A stretch of DNA of 64,000 nt, taken from NCBI GenBank assembly GCA_019054805.1, contig JAHQIY010000007.1, positions 2,113,501-2,177,500 on the forward strand, given 5' to 3'. Each line of letters opens with the position of its first letter. Positions within the stretch are counted from its first letter, which is position 1. The stretch is from Brachionus manjavacas. Its lineage: Eukaryota; Rotifera; Eurotatoria; Ploima; Brachionidae. Shown here piece by piece: positions 14,750 through 26,275 of the stretch. The notes under the pieces are model-generated. The model was not told where the DNA came from and did not search any database. It saw only the letters and a list, made by a program, of their open reading frames with translations. Made by a program: the position numbers and the translations under genes.

Positions 14750-14933
14750 TAAAATGTTTTTTTTTCGATTCAAAATAGATTCTGTTATCTATCATGATAA
14801 ATTCATCTAAAAAAAATTCCAAAATTTTAAAAATAAAATTATCTTTGCAAATATTGAATTATGATAAGCCAATTAAGATACTGATACTACTAGTCAGTAT
14901 TTAATTTCAAAGTACTTGAAAAAAATCACCAAA

Positions 14934-17141
14934 ATGTCGTTTAAATTTTTGGTTTTCTGCTCTATTTTGATATTTGTTTACTCTCATCCGGTAAGTAAGC
15001 AATGCTATGACTTGAAGTCTTGCTTCAGTAAAAATGAGGCACCAACTCCTAAGCAACTATGCGAGGCATGCTATGCAATCATGCCCTTGGCAAGAGATAT
15101 AATTAAAAAAAACGAGACAAAATTTATAAAAGAAATTGCTACGTTTATTTGTACATATCTGAAAATTGAAGAATTACAAATTTGCTCTGATGCAATAGAT
15201 TTATTTACAGTAATTTTAAAATTTAAATTAAAATACTATTTAAATAATAATGTAGGTACCAGTATTAAATATTATCAACACAACTACACTAAATGATATT
15301 GAATTATGTTCAGTGGGATTAGGTTGTGGTCCTATAACAAATCCTTTGCTGAATTGGAATATTTCATTACCAAATATTCCAAAGCCTCCGGTAAAACCAC
15401 CAATTCCTCCTTCAGTAATGATTAGACTTATTTTGTTTGAAAAATTTAACAATTTTAAAAAGCCTGACGCTTCCAAATTAAGAATTTTGCATTTATCTGA
15501 TATACATGTTGACTTTGAATATCAGCCAGGAGCTTTGGCTGATTGTGGTCAACCATTATGCTGCAGAAATTCAAGCACACCAAAATCAAATTCTTACCAT
15601 ATCAAAAATGACCAAAATGCCGGATACTGGGGAGACTACAGAAATTGTGATGTGCCGATTTGGACTGTTGAAAACATGTTCCAACATATAGCTAAAAACG
15701 AGGAAGTAATATAAATATTTTTTAAACAGAATAAGTGGAGTTTTATTAAAATTTCAGGATTTAGTTTTTTAACTTACTTAGATATTTATTAATTTTAATT
15801 CAATGGATTTAATTCTAAAAAATTTTTAACAAAAAACAGTGGATAAATTTTTAATTTTCTGATTAGAATTCAAAACTTATTTTTAGCCGGGATGTTTAAC
15901 TCTTAATTTTTCTTTTTTCACTTTTGCTCAAGTTGTTAAGAAATAAATATTTTATTTAATTTAAGTTTGATTTTATCTATTGGACTGGGGACTTGCCGCC
16001 ACACAATGTTTGGAAACAATCAAGAGAGGACCAGTTAAACGCTTTAAATGTGCTTACAAATCTATTTCAGAAATATTTTCCAAATAAAACTGTGTATCCA
16101 GCACTCGGTAATCACGAATCAACACCCGTCAACTTGTAACATAAATAATATTTATTTTGTTTGGTAAATTTCAGAATTTTGAATTAGATATCCTCCTCCT
16201 TTTGTCAAAGAAGATAATATTTCTTGGTTATATTCTAGGCTGGCTGTGGACTGGATTAAGACCGGCTTACCCGAATCCTTAGCCCAAAATATTACCAAGT
16301 AGTATCGGTCTTTTTCTTCTTGAAAATTTTAATAATTATTTTAAGGGGGGCTTTTTATTCGCTTCAATTATGCCCCGGACTAAGATTGGTCTCTCTTAAT
16401 ATGAACTACTGTCCCAATGAAAATTTTTATCTTTACATTAACTCCACAGATCCGCTTGGTCAATTAGCTTGGTTGGTTGATGTTTTGCAAAATAGTGAAA
16501 ATATTGGAGAAAAAGTTCACATAATTGGTCACATACCACCAGGATCATGCCTTGAGTCATTCAGCAAAAGCTATTACAAGATAATCAATCGGTATGAATC
16601 AACAATCGTTGGACAATTTTTCGGACATACACATTCGGAAAAATTCAAAATTTTTTATGACTTGGAAGATCTTAAACGTCCTGTAAATATTCTTTACATA
16701 TCAGGTAGTGTAACAACTTACTCCAATTTAAATCCAGGCTATAGAATATTTACAGTTGATGGGCTGTATAAAAATTCAAGCTTTCAAGTATTAGATCATG
16801 AGACTCATTATTTGAACTTAACCGAGGCCAATTTTAACCTGAAAGCAGTTTGGAAAAAAGAATATTCCGCAAAAGTGTTTTTAACTTTAATTTTATTTTT
16901 TGATAAAGTTTAGCTTTTTTTTTTAATTTAGGAAGCCTTTAATTTGACAAGCCTCTATCCACAAGACTGGAATAATCTTCTCAACAAGTTATCAAAAAAT
17001 TTGAATAGTCCCGAATTAGATAAGCTATACAGATACTATTCAAAGTCGTCTGATAATCAAAAATCATGTGATTCGGGGTGTAGAAAAAGCTTTGTTTGTG
17101 ACTTTCGTCAATCCAGATCGGACAATTTTATACCTTGTTAA
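14934..17141 (+). CDS. Acid sphingomyelinase-like phosphodiesterase, tandem copy 2
   Basis: Paralog of copy 1, starting 184 bp after it. Exons 14934-15209, 15256-15414, 15463-15705, 15966-16135, 16188-16298, 16346-16874 and 16932-17141 give 565 residues. Signal peptide ([15 protein letters not shown]), saposin-B domain, Pro-rich linker and metallophosphatase domain are present. Catalytic residues are complete ([33 protein letters not shown]), and it has the closest match of the three to the family consensus. The 48-bp intron 15415-15462 is a multiple of three without a stop; I removed it because copy 3 has an intron at the same place and the join restores the family spacing. A unique intron (16875-16931) splits the segment after KKEYSAK. 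Confidence 0.93.
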
Positions 17142-17246
17142 ATTTTTTAATTTTATCATTTTAACAAAACAAATAGTGATAATTGACTTGATAATAAATA
17201 GGCTTTAACTTTTTATAATTTATAATTTGAATATATTATTTTAAAA

Positions 17247-19426
17247 ATGTTTAAATTTGTTCTCTTATTTTTTTGTTCACTTTTGGTAATCGAACCGAGA
17301 GTAATTGATAAAATTGGAAATTTTAAATGCTCTAGCTATTCATGCAAAGATGAGATATTAGCAGAAAATGCTCTATGTCATTTTTGTGAAATCATAGTAC
17401 CGTCTGCTCGACAACTAGTTCTAAAAAATCAAACTCAAGAGCTAGAAAATTTGGCAATATTTTTATGTGAAGCTTTTAGAATAGAAGATAAAATTGTTTG
17501 CCCCCAAGTTCTCAAATCCTATATTGTAGCCTTGTTCTTATTCAAAATTAAATTAATTTTAACTTTTTTTTATCAGCCTTCTATACTTAGTGTGGCAATT
17601 GACAGTCCATTGTCAAACGATGAAGTTTGTTCTGTGTTTTTAAATTGCAAGCCAATTGAAAATCCCGTCTTTAATTGGAATATTACCTTGCCAGATATTC
17701 CCAAACCTCCCATAAAAGAACCAGTCTTACCGAGAGTTCATTTAACTCAGATTAAAAAAATTAAATTTCTTATTTTCTATTAAAAGCCTAGTAGTCCAGT
17801 GTTACGAATTCTCCAATTAACAGATATCCATGTTGATTTTGAATATCAGCCTGGGGCTCTTGCAGAATGCGATCAGCCTTTATGCTGTCGAAATTCTAGC
17901 ACTAACAAAATTAATTTGGATGGAAAAGATAAGAAGGCAGGATACTGGGGTGATTATAGAAATTGTGATGTACCTGTGTGGACAGTGGAAAATATGTTTG
18001 AGCATTTATCAAAACATGAAGAAGTAAGCCATCAGTAGAATTTTTCTAAATAATTTTTATTATTTTAAGTTTGATGTAATTTATTGGACTGGTGATTTAC
18101 CACCTCACAATGTTTGGAATCAATCTAAGGCGGATCAGTTAAGCGCTTTGGATACTCTAACTGGTCTTTTTAGAAAACATTTTCCAAAAACTGTAATTTA
18201 TCCAGCTTTGGGCAACCATGAAGCAACTCCATGCAATCTGTAACTAATTTAATCAATACTCAAAAAAATAATTTCATCCGAAATAAAAAATGTCTTTCAT
18301 TGAAAAAGGACATTGAGAATGTAAATATATAACGTAGTTTAAAAAGAAAAATATTTTTTTGGTTCAGGTTTATTCTATAAATTGTAAGCATCGTATAACG
18401 CATTTTCTTTGAAGGAATTTTTTCATATAATGTATTAATTTTGTATTTTATTTGCTAAATTCTCAATGCCCAAAAAACAAACAAAAGCTATTATTGTTTT
18501 TAATTAAAATTTTATTTTCAAAAGTTTTCCAACAGAATCCACGAAGCAAGACAACATAACATGGTTGTACAGTAGGTTATCTGATGACTGGGTAAAAACA
18601 GGACTGCCCGACAGTTTAAGGGCGAATATCACCAAGTATTAAAAAGAAAACATTCAATCTAAAAAAAATCTTACTTTTTTTACGAAGAGGTGCTTTTTAT
18701 ACTATTGTTGTTGTGCCAGGACTCCGTTTAATTTCATTGAATATGAATTTTTGTTATCCATTGAATTTTTGGTTGTACATAAACTCTACAGATCCTTATA
18801 ATCAACTTAAATGGCTAGCAGATATTCTACAAATGAGCGAAATCAATAAAGAAAAGGTTCATATAATAGGCCATGTTAATCCTTCAACTTGTTTAAAGTC
18901 CTTTAGTGAAAACTATTATAGAATAGTTAATAGGTATGAATCGACTATTAGTGGTCAATTTTTTGGTCATCAGCATAACGATGCTTTTGAAATTTTCTAT
19001 GATTTAACAAACATTAGCAGGCCTGTTTCGGTAGCTTATCTAGCCGGGAGTGTGACTACTTTTTCTTTTTTAAATCCAAGTTTTAGAATTTATAAGGTAG
19101 ATGGGTTGTATGAAAATTCGACTTTTGAAGTAGTGGATCACGAAACAAAAATATTAAATATTACAGAAGCTAATATTTCTAATGAACCTAAATGGATAAA
19201 AGAATATTCAGCAAGAGAGATTTACAACATGACCTCACTTTTTCCAAAAGATTGGAATAATTTAATAAATGATGCTTTTAAAGATTTAAATGGATCGAAA
19301 TCAAAATTATTATTAAAACATTTCAGTAATTCATATGATCATCCGAAAATATGTGATCAAAATTGCAAAAAAAAATTCCTATGCGACTTTAAACAAGCTC
19401 GTCCAAACAAATTAATACCATGTTAA
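17247..19426 (+). CDS. Acid sphingomyelinase-like phosphodiesterase, tandem copy 3
   Basis: Third paralog, starting only 105 bp after copy 2. Exons 17247-17525, 17577-17735, 17787-18023, 18070-18239, 18525-18635 and 18688-19426 give 564 residues. N-terminal signal, saposin-B and metallophosphatase domains are in the same order. Active-site residues are retained ([32 protein letters not shown] with both outer His). Intron 1 (51 bp) is stopless and in frame. It shares the linker intron with copy 2 but has neither of the C-terminal introns found in copies 1 and 2. The intron before exon 5 is long here (285 bp). Confidence 0.93.
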
Positions 19427-19985
19427 GATACTGAATTATTGTTATTGATTCAAAAATTTAAAAAATTAATAAAAATACTTATAATCTGTTTTTCATATTT
19501 GAACTCATTTATTTTTTTTAAATAATGGACCATTTGATCAATATATTTGAATAATTTCTCGAAACATACAACCCAAAACCCATATGAGGCCTTACAAGCA
19601 CAAACATATAGTATTAAATAAATACCAATTGTAAATTTTATTTTGTGATAAAACACACAATTCATTGTAGAATTGTTTTTAAAAAAAATGTTAAATTAAT
19701 AATAAAATAAATTTTAATTTATATTTACTTTACATAATATTACAAAAATAATTTTTTCTAATTATTTTGTACTTTTCTTCTATGAATCCTAAATAAAAGA
19801 ATTGAATACTATTTATAAAGTAAAAAAGTTTTAATCAAGCGGATAATTTGGTAAATTTTCCTTTCGAAAGAAATATAAAATGTGAATTTTAGAGTTTTAT
19901 TGAAAATTTTTTTTATAATTAAATATAAAAATAAAAACTAAAAATTTGGAACTAATGTACAGATTTACAATAATATAATTTAGAA
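19427..19985. other. AT-rich spacer between the sphingomyelinase array and bHLH gene
   Basis: Convergent 3' ends. Nothing recognisable beyond possible polyadenylation signals. Confidence 0.5.
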
Positions 19986-20759
19986 TTATATGAGATATAA
20001 ACTATTTTGATATTCTTCAAAATTAATTTCGCCTGGTACATCTCTTTCCAAAAGTTGTTCCAAATAGGCAATGTATTCCATGGCACCGACAACAATATCC
20101 AATCTGGACATTTTCCTTCGCTTTCGTCCAGTTGTAATTGGCAAAGCTTCTCTCAAATTAACATAACTATCATTCATTATACACATTCGCTTTCTTTCTC
20201 TCATATTTGCGGCAATTCTTTGGCTGCGGGTTAAAATTCTTTTCTTCCTTTCCATATTTGACTGGGAATCCAACTGACTTCCATTGAAACTAAAATCAAA
20301 ATTTTCATAATCTTGTTCCTCAAAATCTTCAACACTTTTCTTTGATTGTTTGGTTTTTTTAGTTTTCGGTTCTGCAAAATCATTTAAATTTATATCAGGA
20401 TAATAATTAGAAAAACTTTCATGTTGATCACGTGAACGTTTACCACTACGATCACGTGATTTTGTGGCACATGAAACATTTGGTAATTGTGCAGGCAAAT
20501 TGCTAGGACTTAAGGCGTAATTAAGCTTCATTACTGGTGGTGAATTGAATGAGGTGTTTTCTGAGCCATAACCACTTGAAAATGTCCTATTGTCACTGGT
20601 TGGAGTGGCAACGTATGATCCATTTGATGGCATGAATGGATTGATTTCATGATAAACATTGCTTATCATAGAATTATTATAGAAATAATTGGAATTATTC
20701 ATGTTTGAAGGAGTGCTTTGGTATGGTGAGGTAGTCCAGTTGTAGTTGAATTGAGCCAT
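19986..20759 (-). CDS. bHLH transcription factor, intronless
   Basis: 257 residues in one exon. The N-terminal half is rich in Asn, Ser and Tyr. The bHLH domain lies at about 178-237: basic region 'RIAANMRERKRM', helix 1 'NDSYVNLREALP', a basic loop 'TTGRKRRKMSR', helix 2 'LDIVVGAMEYIAYLEQLL'. The 'A-N-x-R-E-R' core is that of group A (E-box binding, tissue-specific) factors. The long basic loop does not match any subfamily I can name with confidence, so no symbol is given. A nuclear-type basic stretch (KTKKTKQSKK) lies before the domain. A TATA-like box precedes the start. Confidence 0.88.
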   Translation of the reverse strand: MAQFNYNWTTSPYQSTPSNMNNSNYFYNNSMISNVYHEINPFMPSNGSYVATPTSDNRTFSSGYGSENTSFNSPPVMKLNYALSPSNLPAQLPNVSCATKSRDRSGKRSRDQHESFSNYYPDINLNDFAEPKTKKTKQSKKSVEDFEEQDYENFDFSFNGSQLDSQSNMERKKRILTRSQRIAANMRERKRMCIMNDSYVNLREALPITTGRKRRKMSRLDIVVGAMEYIAYLEQLLERDVPGEINFEEYQNSLYLI

Positions 20760-20810
20760 CCTGATTTAATTTGTTTTTTTCTGATTTATGTTTACAAGGG
20801 GATAGATGAT

Positions 20811-20821
20811 TTTTATTTATA
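20811..20821 (-). promoter_or_regulatory. TATA-like box of the bHLH gene
   Basis: On the minus strand TATAAATAAAA lies about 50-60 bp upstream of the ATG. Predicted from sequence only. Confidence 0.4.
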
Positions 20822-21369
20822 CCAAGATTTTATTTAAATTTTAAGTTATTTGATGAATTAAAATTCAATGAATTTAATTTATATGAATGTTAACTCAAGT
20901 CTAATTGAGTGAATTATCATTCATTGACTTTTGAAATGGTAAAATTTTACCTAAGAGTATTACAGCTAATTAGTTGAGAAGATTACTAAAGTGTGATCAT
21001 TATCATTAATTAGTTAATTTGCATGATCATTAATTTTGCTGGTCTGTTATTGTATGGAAAATCTCAGGTAGAGTTGCAGCATGTTGAACTGCTGAGTAAG
21101 TCCAGTAATCAGAGACATTTCGTTACGAAATGGTGTATCGATAGCAAATTAATTTGACTAGGCCAACTTATTGTGAATGTGTATGTCAATTAAGACAATT
21201 AAAATTAATCTCATATTTGGAATAGTTAAAAATTTTAAATTAACTTAAAATTCTAGTTTATTCTAACATTGTGTCAAAGACAAAAAGAAAAAAATTTTAA
21301 GTTAAAATTTAATTATTATTAAATAAATAAATTTCAAAAAAAACGTTTAAAATACGAAAATTTTCTTGT
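20822..21369. other. AT-rich spacer
   Basis: Upstream of the bHLH gene and downstream of MLC-A. Repeated 'tgatcatta' motifs at about 20990-21035 could be regulatory. No gene. Confidence 0.4.
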
Positions 21370-22540
21370 CTAATTGTCTTGTGGGAAAGGACCAGCAATA
21401 ACTTTGCGAACAAACACTTTAAAGAAATGAATTAATTAAGTTATTTATAAATAAAAAGAAAACAAAAAACGATCAACTAACCATCGTAGTTTATCATTCC
21501 TTCGCTATCTTCCTTGGTGTCTGTGCACTTCATGATTTCTTCTAATTGGTCTGGTGTGAGTTTTTCGGCTAAAAAACAAAATGTAAAATTCATTTGATTA
21601 AAAATAAAGATTTTTATAAAAGAAAACTTAAATTTAATAAAGATTTATGAATAGTTAAGAACAAATTCAAGCCTTCAAAAGCTTATTAAAAATTTATCTC
21701 CCATTCTATTACTTAAGTTATCAAGCCGGTAAAAGAATATTGAGTTTGATCAGAATCAAGATTTATTGATTAATCAACTTCTTTGAATAAGTGTTGCATT
21801 ACCACCTCTTTTTTCTTCTCAAAACCCACCAAAACTTTTTAGCACAAATTATCTTAATTTTTTACTCTGTTCAATATTTATTGATTTATTTTCATTAAAA
21901 TCTAAATTTATTTTTTTTTCTTAATTTTTTTAACAAATTAGGAATTAAATATCGCTAAAAGAATTATATGATTTAGTTATTTTTTTATTGATTGATCAAT
22001 AAAATAACCGATGTCAATTTTACAAAATTTGTTGTAAAAATCTAAAGGAAGTTTATTAGACTTTAAAAAAATTTCTAAGATTAAACAAAAATTATCGAAA
22101 TTTAGTAAGATGTTTTTCGCAATAAAATCTTTCAAAAAAGTTTTATTTGAGTTAGATCTATGTTTTGTTGAGGTTATTAAAAAAGTCAACTTACCCATGG
22201 CGACCAGAACCTGGCTCAACTCTGCCAAAGACAAAAGACCATTTGATTCCTTGTCGTACAATTTAAGACCCTCCATGAAGTCTTCGTAGGTTCCCCAGGT
22301 TTTCTCTGGCATTTTGAAGAACTCGCTGTAAATGGCCAAAAACTCTTCGACAGTGATGGTTTTTGAGCCTGGTTTGGCAGTTTGTCCGCGCTTTTCGCAC
22401 TCGGCATTGGTTACAGCCAAGCCCAGCGATCTCAGCATATCGCCAATGTGGTGAGCGTCAACTTTGCTTTCGTATTTTTTATCGAAAACTTCGAAGACTT
22501 GTTTAGCTTCTTCAACTTTGTCCTGAGGTAAACTAGCCAT
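21370..22540 (-). CDS. Myosin essential light chain, copy A
   Basis: Alkali-type essential light chain, an EF-hand-fold protein that stabilises the myosin lever arm. Exons 22540-22195, 21568-21482 and 21416-21370 give 159 residues, a normal length for the family. It contains 'EVFDKK', 'DFMEGLKLYDKESNG' and 'INYDVFVRKV'; the EF-hand loops are degenerate, as usual for essential light chains. It encodes exactly the same protein as copy B on the other strand. Coding sequences differ at four of 480 positions, all silent (including TAG versus TAA), while intron 1 here is 626 bp, unrelated to the 60 bp in copy B. Reading into intron 1 stays open for about 75 codons, which is probably chance. Confidence 0.93.
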
Positions 22541-22567
22541 TGTCGAAATCAAAATCTAATCTTAAAA

Positions 22568-22576
22568 CTTTATATA
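22568..22576 (-). promoter_or_regulatory. TATA-like box of MLC copy A
   Basis: TATATAAAG on the minus strand lies about 30 bp before the ATG, implying a very short leader if used. Confidence 0.3.
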
Positions 22577-23673
22577 TATTTAATAATTATTTTTCATTTA
22601 CAAATAAATATTAACAACATTCGATTTAAATAACTTATTTTATACCCTTTAGAATCTTATAATATTTTACTAAGCTTTTACTCTCACTAGTTTCTTCGTA
22701 TCTAAATTATGCCAAATAAGCTTAAACAACACTTAGTTTACTACTAAAGAGAGCAAAATGGATCTTTTTCTTTCGCTTCAGCCAATGTTCTTCTCCTTTG
22801 TTTGCCTATAGTTGTATTACAATCGAATTATAATAATAATTAATTTTGAAAATATGGTAACTATTCGATGGAATAGTTATATCCATCTTGGCATGTATTC
22901 TGCTTGCTAATAGTTTTATTATTCCGATATATTTTGATCTATGTTCTACAACTTGAATTATTCCTTTATATGAACATTAACATAGCGTTCATGTTAATCA
23001 GATAGTTTCTGATTGTAATCGGAATATTAGGCTCTGCGTTAAGCTCTTTTGGAATAATAATAAGTTTTAAGCATCTATATAAATTTGAAGCAACTTTTTT
23101 ATTTTTAAAAATCACTACGAAAACAATAAATGAAAATTTGGATTTCATTGTTTGTCTAGATCAGATTGTTTGGCACAAAACCAGTGGTACAAATTTATAA
23201 TAGCTTATTAGTCTGTTTGAATAGATTCAGGTGGTGCTGAAAATGCCAAATAATTTATTCATTAAAGGCGCTTATTCTTTATATGGAATTGAGTTCATTT
23301 GAGGTATTATGCCTAAAAGCTTCATTTAGATAACCCATCTCACAATTTATCTTGTTTCAGATACATAATCATTAAAGTTCAGAATAAGATATATTCTATT
23401 GAGTTTAGCATAAATTGTATGAATTCTGATATTTAGAAAGCTTAAAGCTAAACATAAACAAAAGTATGAGATTGTTTAACCAATCGGTTAGTAATGAACA
23501 GAACTGCTAGGTTAAGAATTGGCATAAATACATTTTTATCTAAATTTTTACTTCGACTAGCTAAAATATTAATCTATTTATCTTGAAATTCTAAAAAGCC
23601 AAATGCTCAATATTTTTTTATTTTATTTTAATATTTTGTTTTAGAACTATAATCGATTTATTTTGAGAACAAA
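22577..23673. other. Spacer between head-to-head light-chain genes
   Basis: About 1.1 kb between two divergent starts. It probably contains both promoters. No arm-to-arm symmetry was seen here, so the inverted identity is confined to the genes. A small perfect hairpin (aactattc-gatg-gaatagtt) sits at 22859-22878. Confidence 0.5.
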
Positions 23674-24278
23674 ATGGCTAGTTTACCTCAGGACAAAGTT
23701 GAAGAAGCTAAACAAGTCTTCGAAGTTTTCGATAAAAAATACGAAAGCAAAGTTGACGCTCACCACATTGGCGATATGCTGAGATCGCTGGGCTTGGCTG
23801 TAACCAATGCCGAGTGCGAAAAGCGAGGACAAACTGCCAAACCAGGCTCAAAAACCATCACTGTCGAAGAGTTTTTGGCCATTTACAGCGAGTTCTTCAA
23901 AATGCCAGAGAAAACCTGGGGAACCTACGAAGACTTCATGGAGGGTCTTAAATTGTACGACAAGGAATCAAATGGTCTTTTGTCTTTGGCAGAGTTGAGC
24001 CAGGTTTTGGTCGCCATGGGTAAGTTGGAGAATAATTAAATTTATGGATGATATAATGATTTTTTAAATTAATTTATAGCCGAAAAACTCACACCAGACC
24101 AATTAGAAGAAATCATGAAGTGCACAGACACCAAGGAAGATAGCGAAGGAATGATAAACTACGATGGTTAGTTGATCGTTTTTTATTTTCTTTTTATTTA
24201 TAAATAACTTAATTAATTCATTTCTTTAAAGTGTTTGTTCGCAAAGTTATTGCTGGTCCTTTCCCGCAAGACAATTAA
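23674..24278 (+). CDS. Myosin essential light chain, copy B
   Basis: Exons 23674-24019, 24080-24166 and 24232-24278 give the same 159-residue essential light chain as copy A. Intron 2 (65 bp) differs from copy A at one position. Intron 1 (60 bp) and the sequence before the ATG and after the stop are not alignable with copy A beyond a few bases. The protein is expected to bind a myosin heavy chain IQ motif. Both copies are intact. Confidence 0.94.
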
Positions 24279-25995
24279 GAGAATGCAATTAGACTTAGTT
24301 GAAGCTACGTTAAAATTATTTATAACTAATTTTTTAATATCGATAATATTCAGAGAATTTCGTAAATAAAACAGATTAGATTTAAAATGGAAATTTTTAA
24401 AAGGTTGTGTTCTCTATGATTTCTTTTTTTTTAAATTCAATTTATCAATAAATCGATTAAATAAAAAATAATTATCTCAATTCTGAAAATATTCATAAAA
24501 TAAAAACGATCTTTAACCAGATTTTTTAAATTTTGATTTAAAGTAAATTCAGGTATATAAATCCAAGATTAACTGATGGACTTTTACATTAACGCTAATC
24601 TCAATTATTTTTATAAAAATTATTCAAAAATAGAGCCAAATACAAATTTAGCATATTTCCAATCAATAAATCGATTCCATCAGATTTAGTTTTTTTGACA
24701 AAATTCAATCAAAGGACAACAAATATAAAATAAATACTATCAAAATATTCAAGTTATTTTTCTGCAAAACATTTGAGAGAATAGAGTAAGTAAAAAAATT
24801 TAATAATCATAATCTTAAATAAACATCAAAGTATTTTAAATTAAATAAAAACTTAATAAAACTTAATAAAAATAAAGCTAAGCGAAAAATTTGTTATGGT
24901 TAAACATGGTTTGCTTAGCATGAAGACATGCAACGTTATGTATATAAAAGTCTATAATTAAAAGCAATTATTGTAATTTTCGATCACGATAATTATAAAT
25001 TGATTAAAATTATAATGTAAAATCTGATATTTTCTTTAAAAAAATATTAATAATCATTTAATGTAACTATCTTTGGGGTTGTGAAGTTCGTTTCAATTCA
25101 ATCATTTCGGTTCAGAAAACTTTAATAACTTTTTTACTAACAGAGATAAGTTGGTTCTATTAAATGCTTAATTTTAAGCAAATTTGCTAAATTCAGTAAA
25201 ATAAGTCTGCAAAAATCTCTGAAATTTTCTGCATTTGGCACCGCATTCATTCAAAGGATTCTAGTGAGCAATCACTTTGCAGAGTTCTAGCAGCCTTATA
25301 TTTTCAGATTAAGCAAAATTATTTAAGCATTAAGCATGACACAGAACTCTTTAGTAAAATGGTTTTTCAATGTAATTTTAAAAAATTATAAAGCAAAGAT
25401 TTTTTTTCTATTCATTATTTTCAATATTTTTTTAAATAAAAAAACCCAAAAAAAAAGTGGTTTTATTATTAAAAAATCAAACAGGAAAATATTCAAAATA
25501 ACTCTTATAATAAAATCTATAACGTAAATTTTACAATCTGTAAGTATAAAATCAAAAAAATAAATAATAATACATTTATAATAATATAATATAAAATCCT
25601 TTTATCTAAGCACAACTGTAATATTTGAATTTTTTTACTCTACACTGATAAATTTCTTTGTGATTAAAAAATCAATATTGAATTTTTCAATTTTTAAGTT
25701 GTTGTTAAACGGCTGGAAAGACGCGTGTTTGTATTTTAGATTTTAATAGGAATTTGTATTGTGGTTTCATAGACTTATAGTTAAATAAAAGTAAACAAAA
25801 TAGAAGTTAATTTTGCTATACCTTATTCTTTAATTTTGTTGGCATAACATTGTCAATTTTCAAAAACTTTAATTTGATTTTTTTAAGGATTTTTAAGGAA
25901 AATTTTGAATTGTTTTACTTGAATATCGAGTTGAAAAAATTTAAAAAAAGAAATTTAAAATTTTGAATAAATTGAAAAAAAATACATCTTTTGTA
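24279..25995. other. AT-rich intergenic region
   Basis: No supported gene. A GC-richer patch at 25195-25290 has words faintly reminiscent of the MITE at 47.1-47.5 kb, but it is too weak to call. Confidence 0.4.
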
Positions 25996-25999
25996 TATC

Positions 26000-26275
26000 C
26001 AGCAGCGCTGGTCGGATGAAGAGTCCTGACCCGTTGATCCCGACTCACAGGAAAATAATGCGAGCCTTGCAGCATGTGTCAGGAAACAGCAGGCCTGGAT
26101 CCAGGGCCTTGTAGATGGCATGAAGGAACTTTAGAAACAGAACGAGATTTTGAAGCAGGAAGTGAATGATTTGAAGGCAAAGAACAATTGGGTTGGCATT
26201 GCACCAGGAAAAGTTCACCCAAACGAGAAGGCTGGGGCAATGATGACAACAATGTCATTTTTAAATTAAGATAGG
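26000..26275 (+). pseudogene. Broken coding fragment, probably transposon-derived
   Basis: One plus-strand frame reads as a normal-composition peptide (segments 'DSQENNASLAACVRKQQAWI' and 'KQNEILKQEVNDLKAKN') but is interrupted by two in-frame stops and has no clear start. It is distinctly less AT-rich than its surroundings. The second segment would form a short coiled coil. Such sequence resembles ORF1 or accessory proteins of mobile elements, but I do not recognise it. Confidence 0.45.

Noticed and set aside
22859..22878. Perfect 8-bp hairpin between the two light-chain genes
   Set aside because: Hairpins of this size are expected by chance in AT-rich DNA, and it is not at the centre of a larger inverted repeat.
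25195..25290. Possible third copy of the palindromic MITE
   Set aside because: Only a few words (ctgcaaa, gaatgcg) are shared and not in consistent order.
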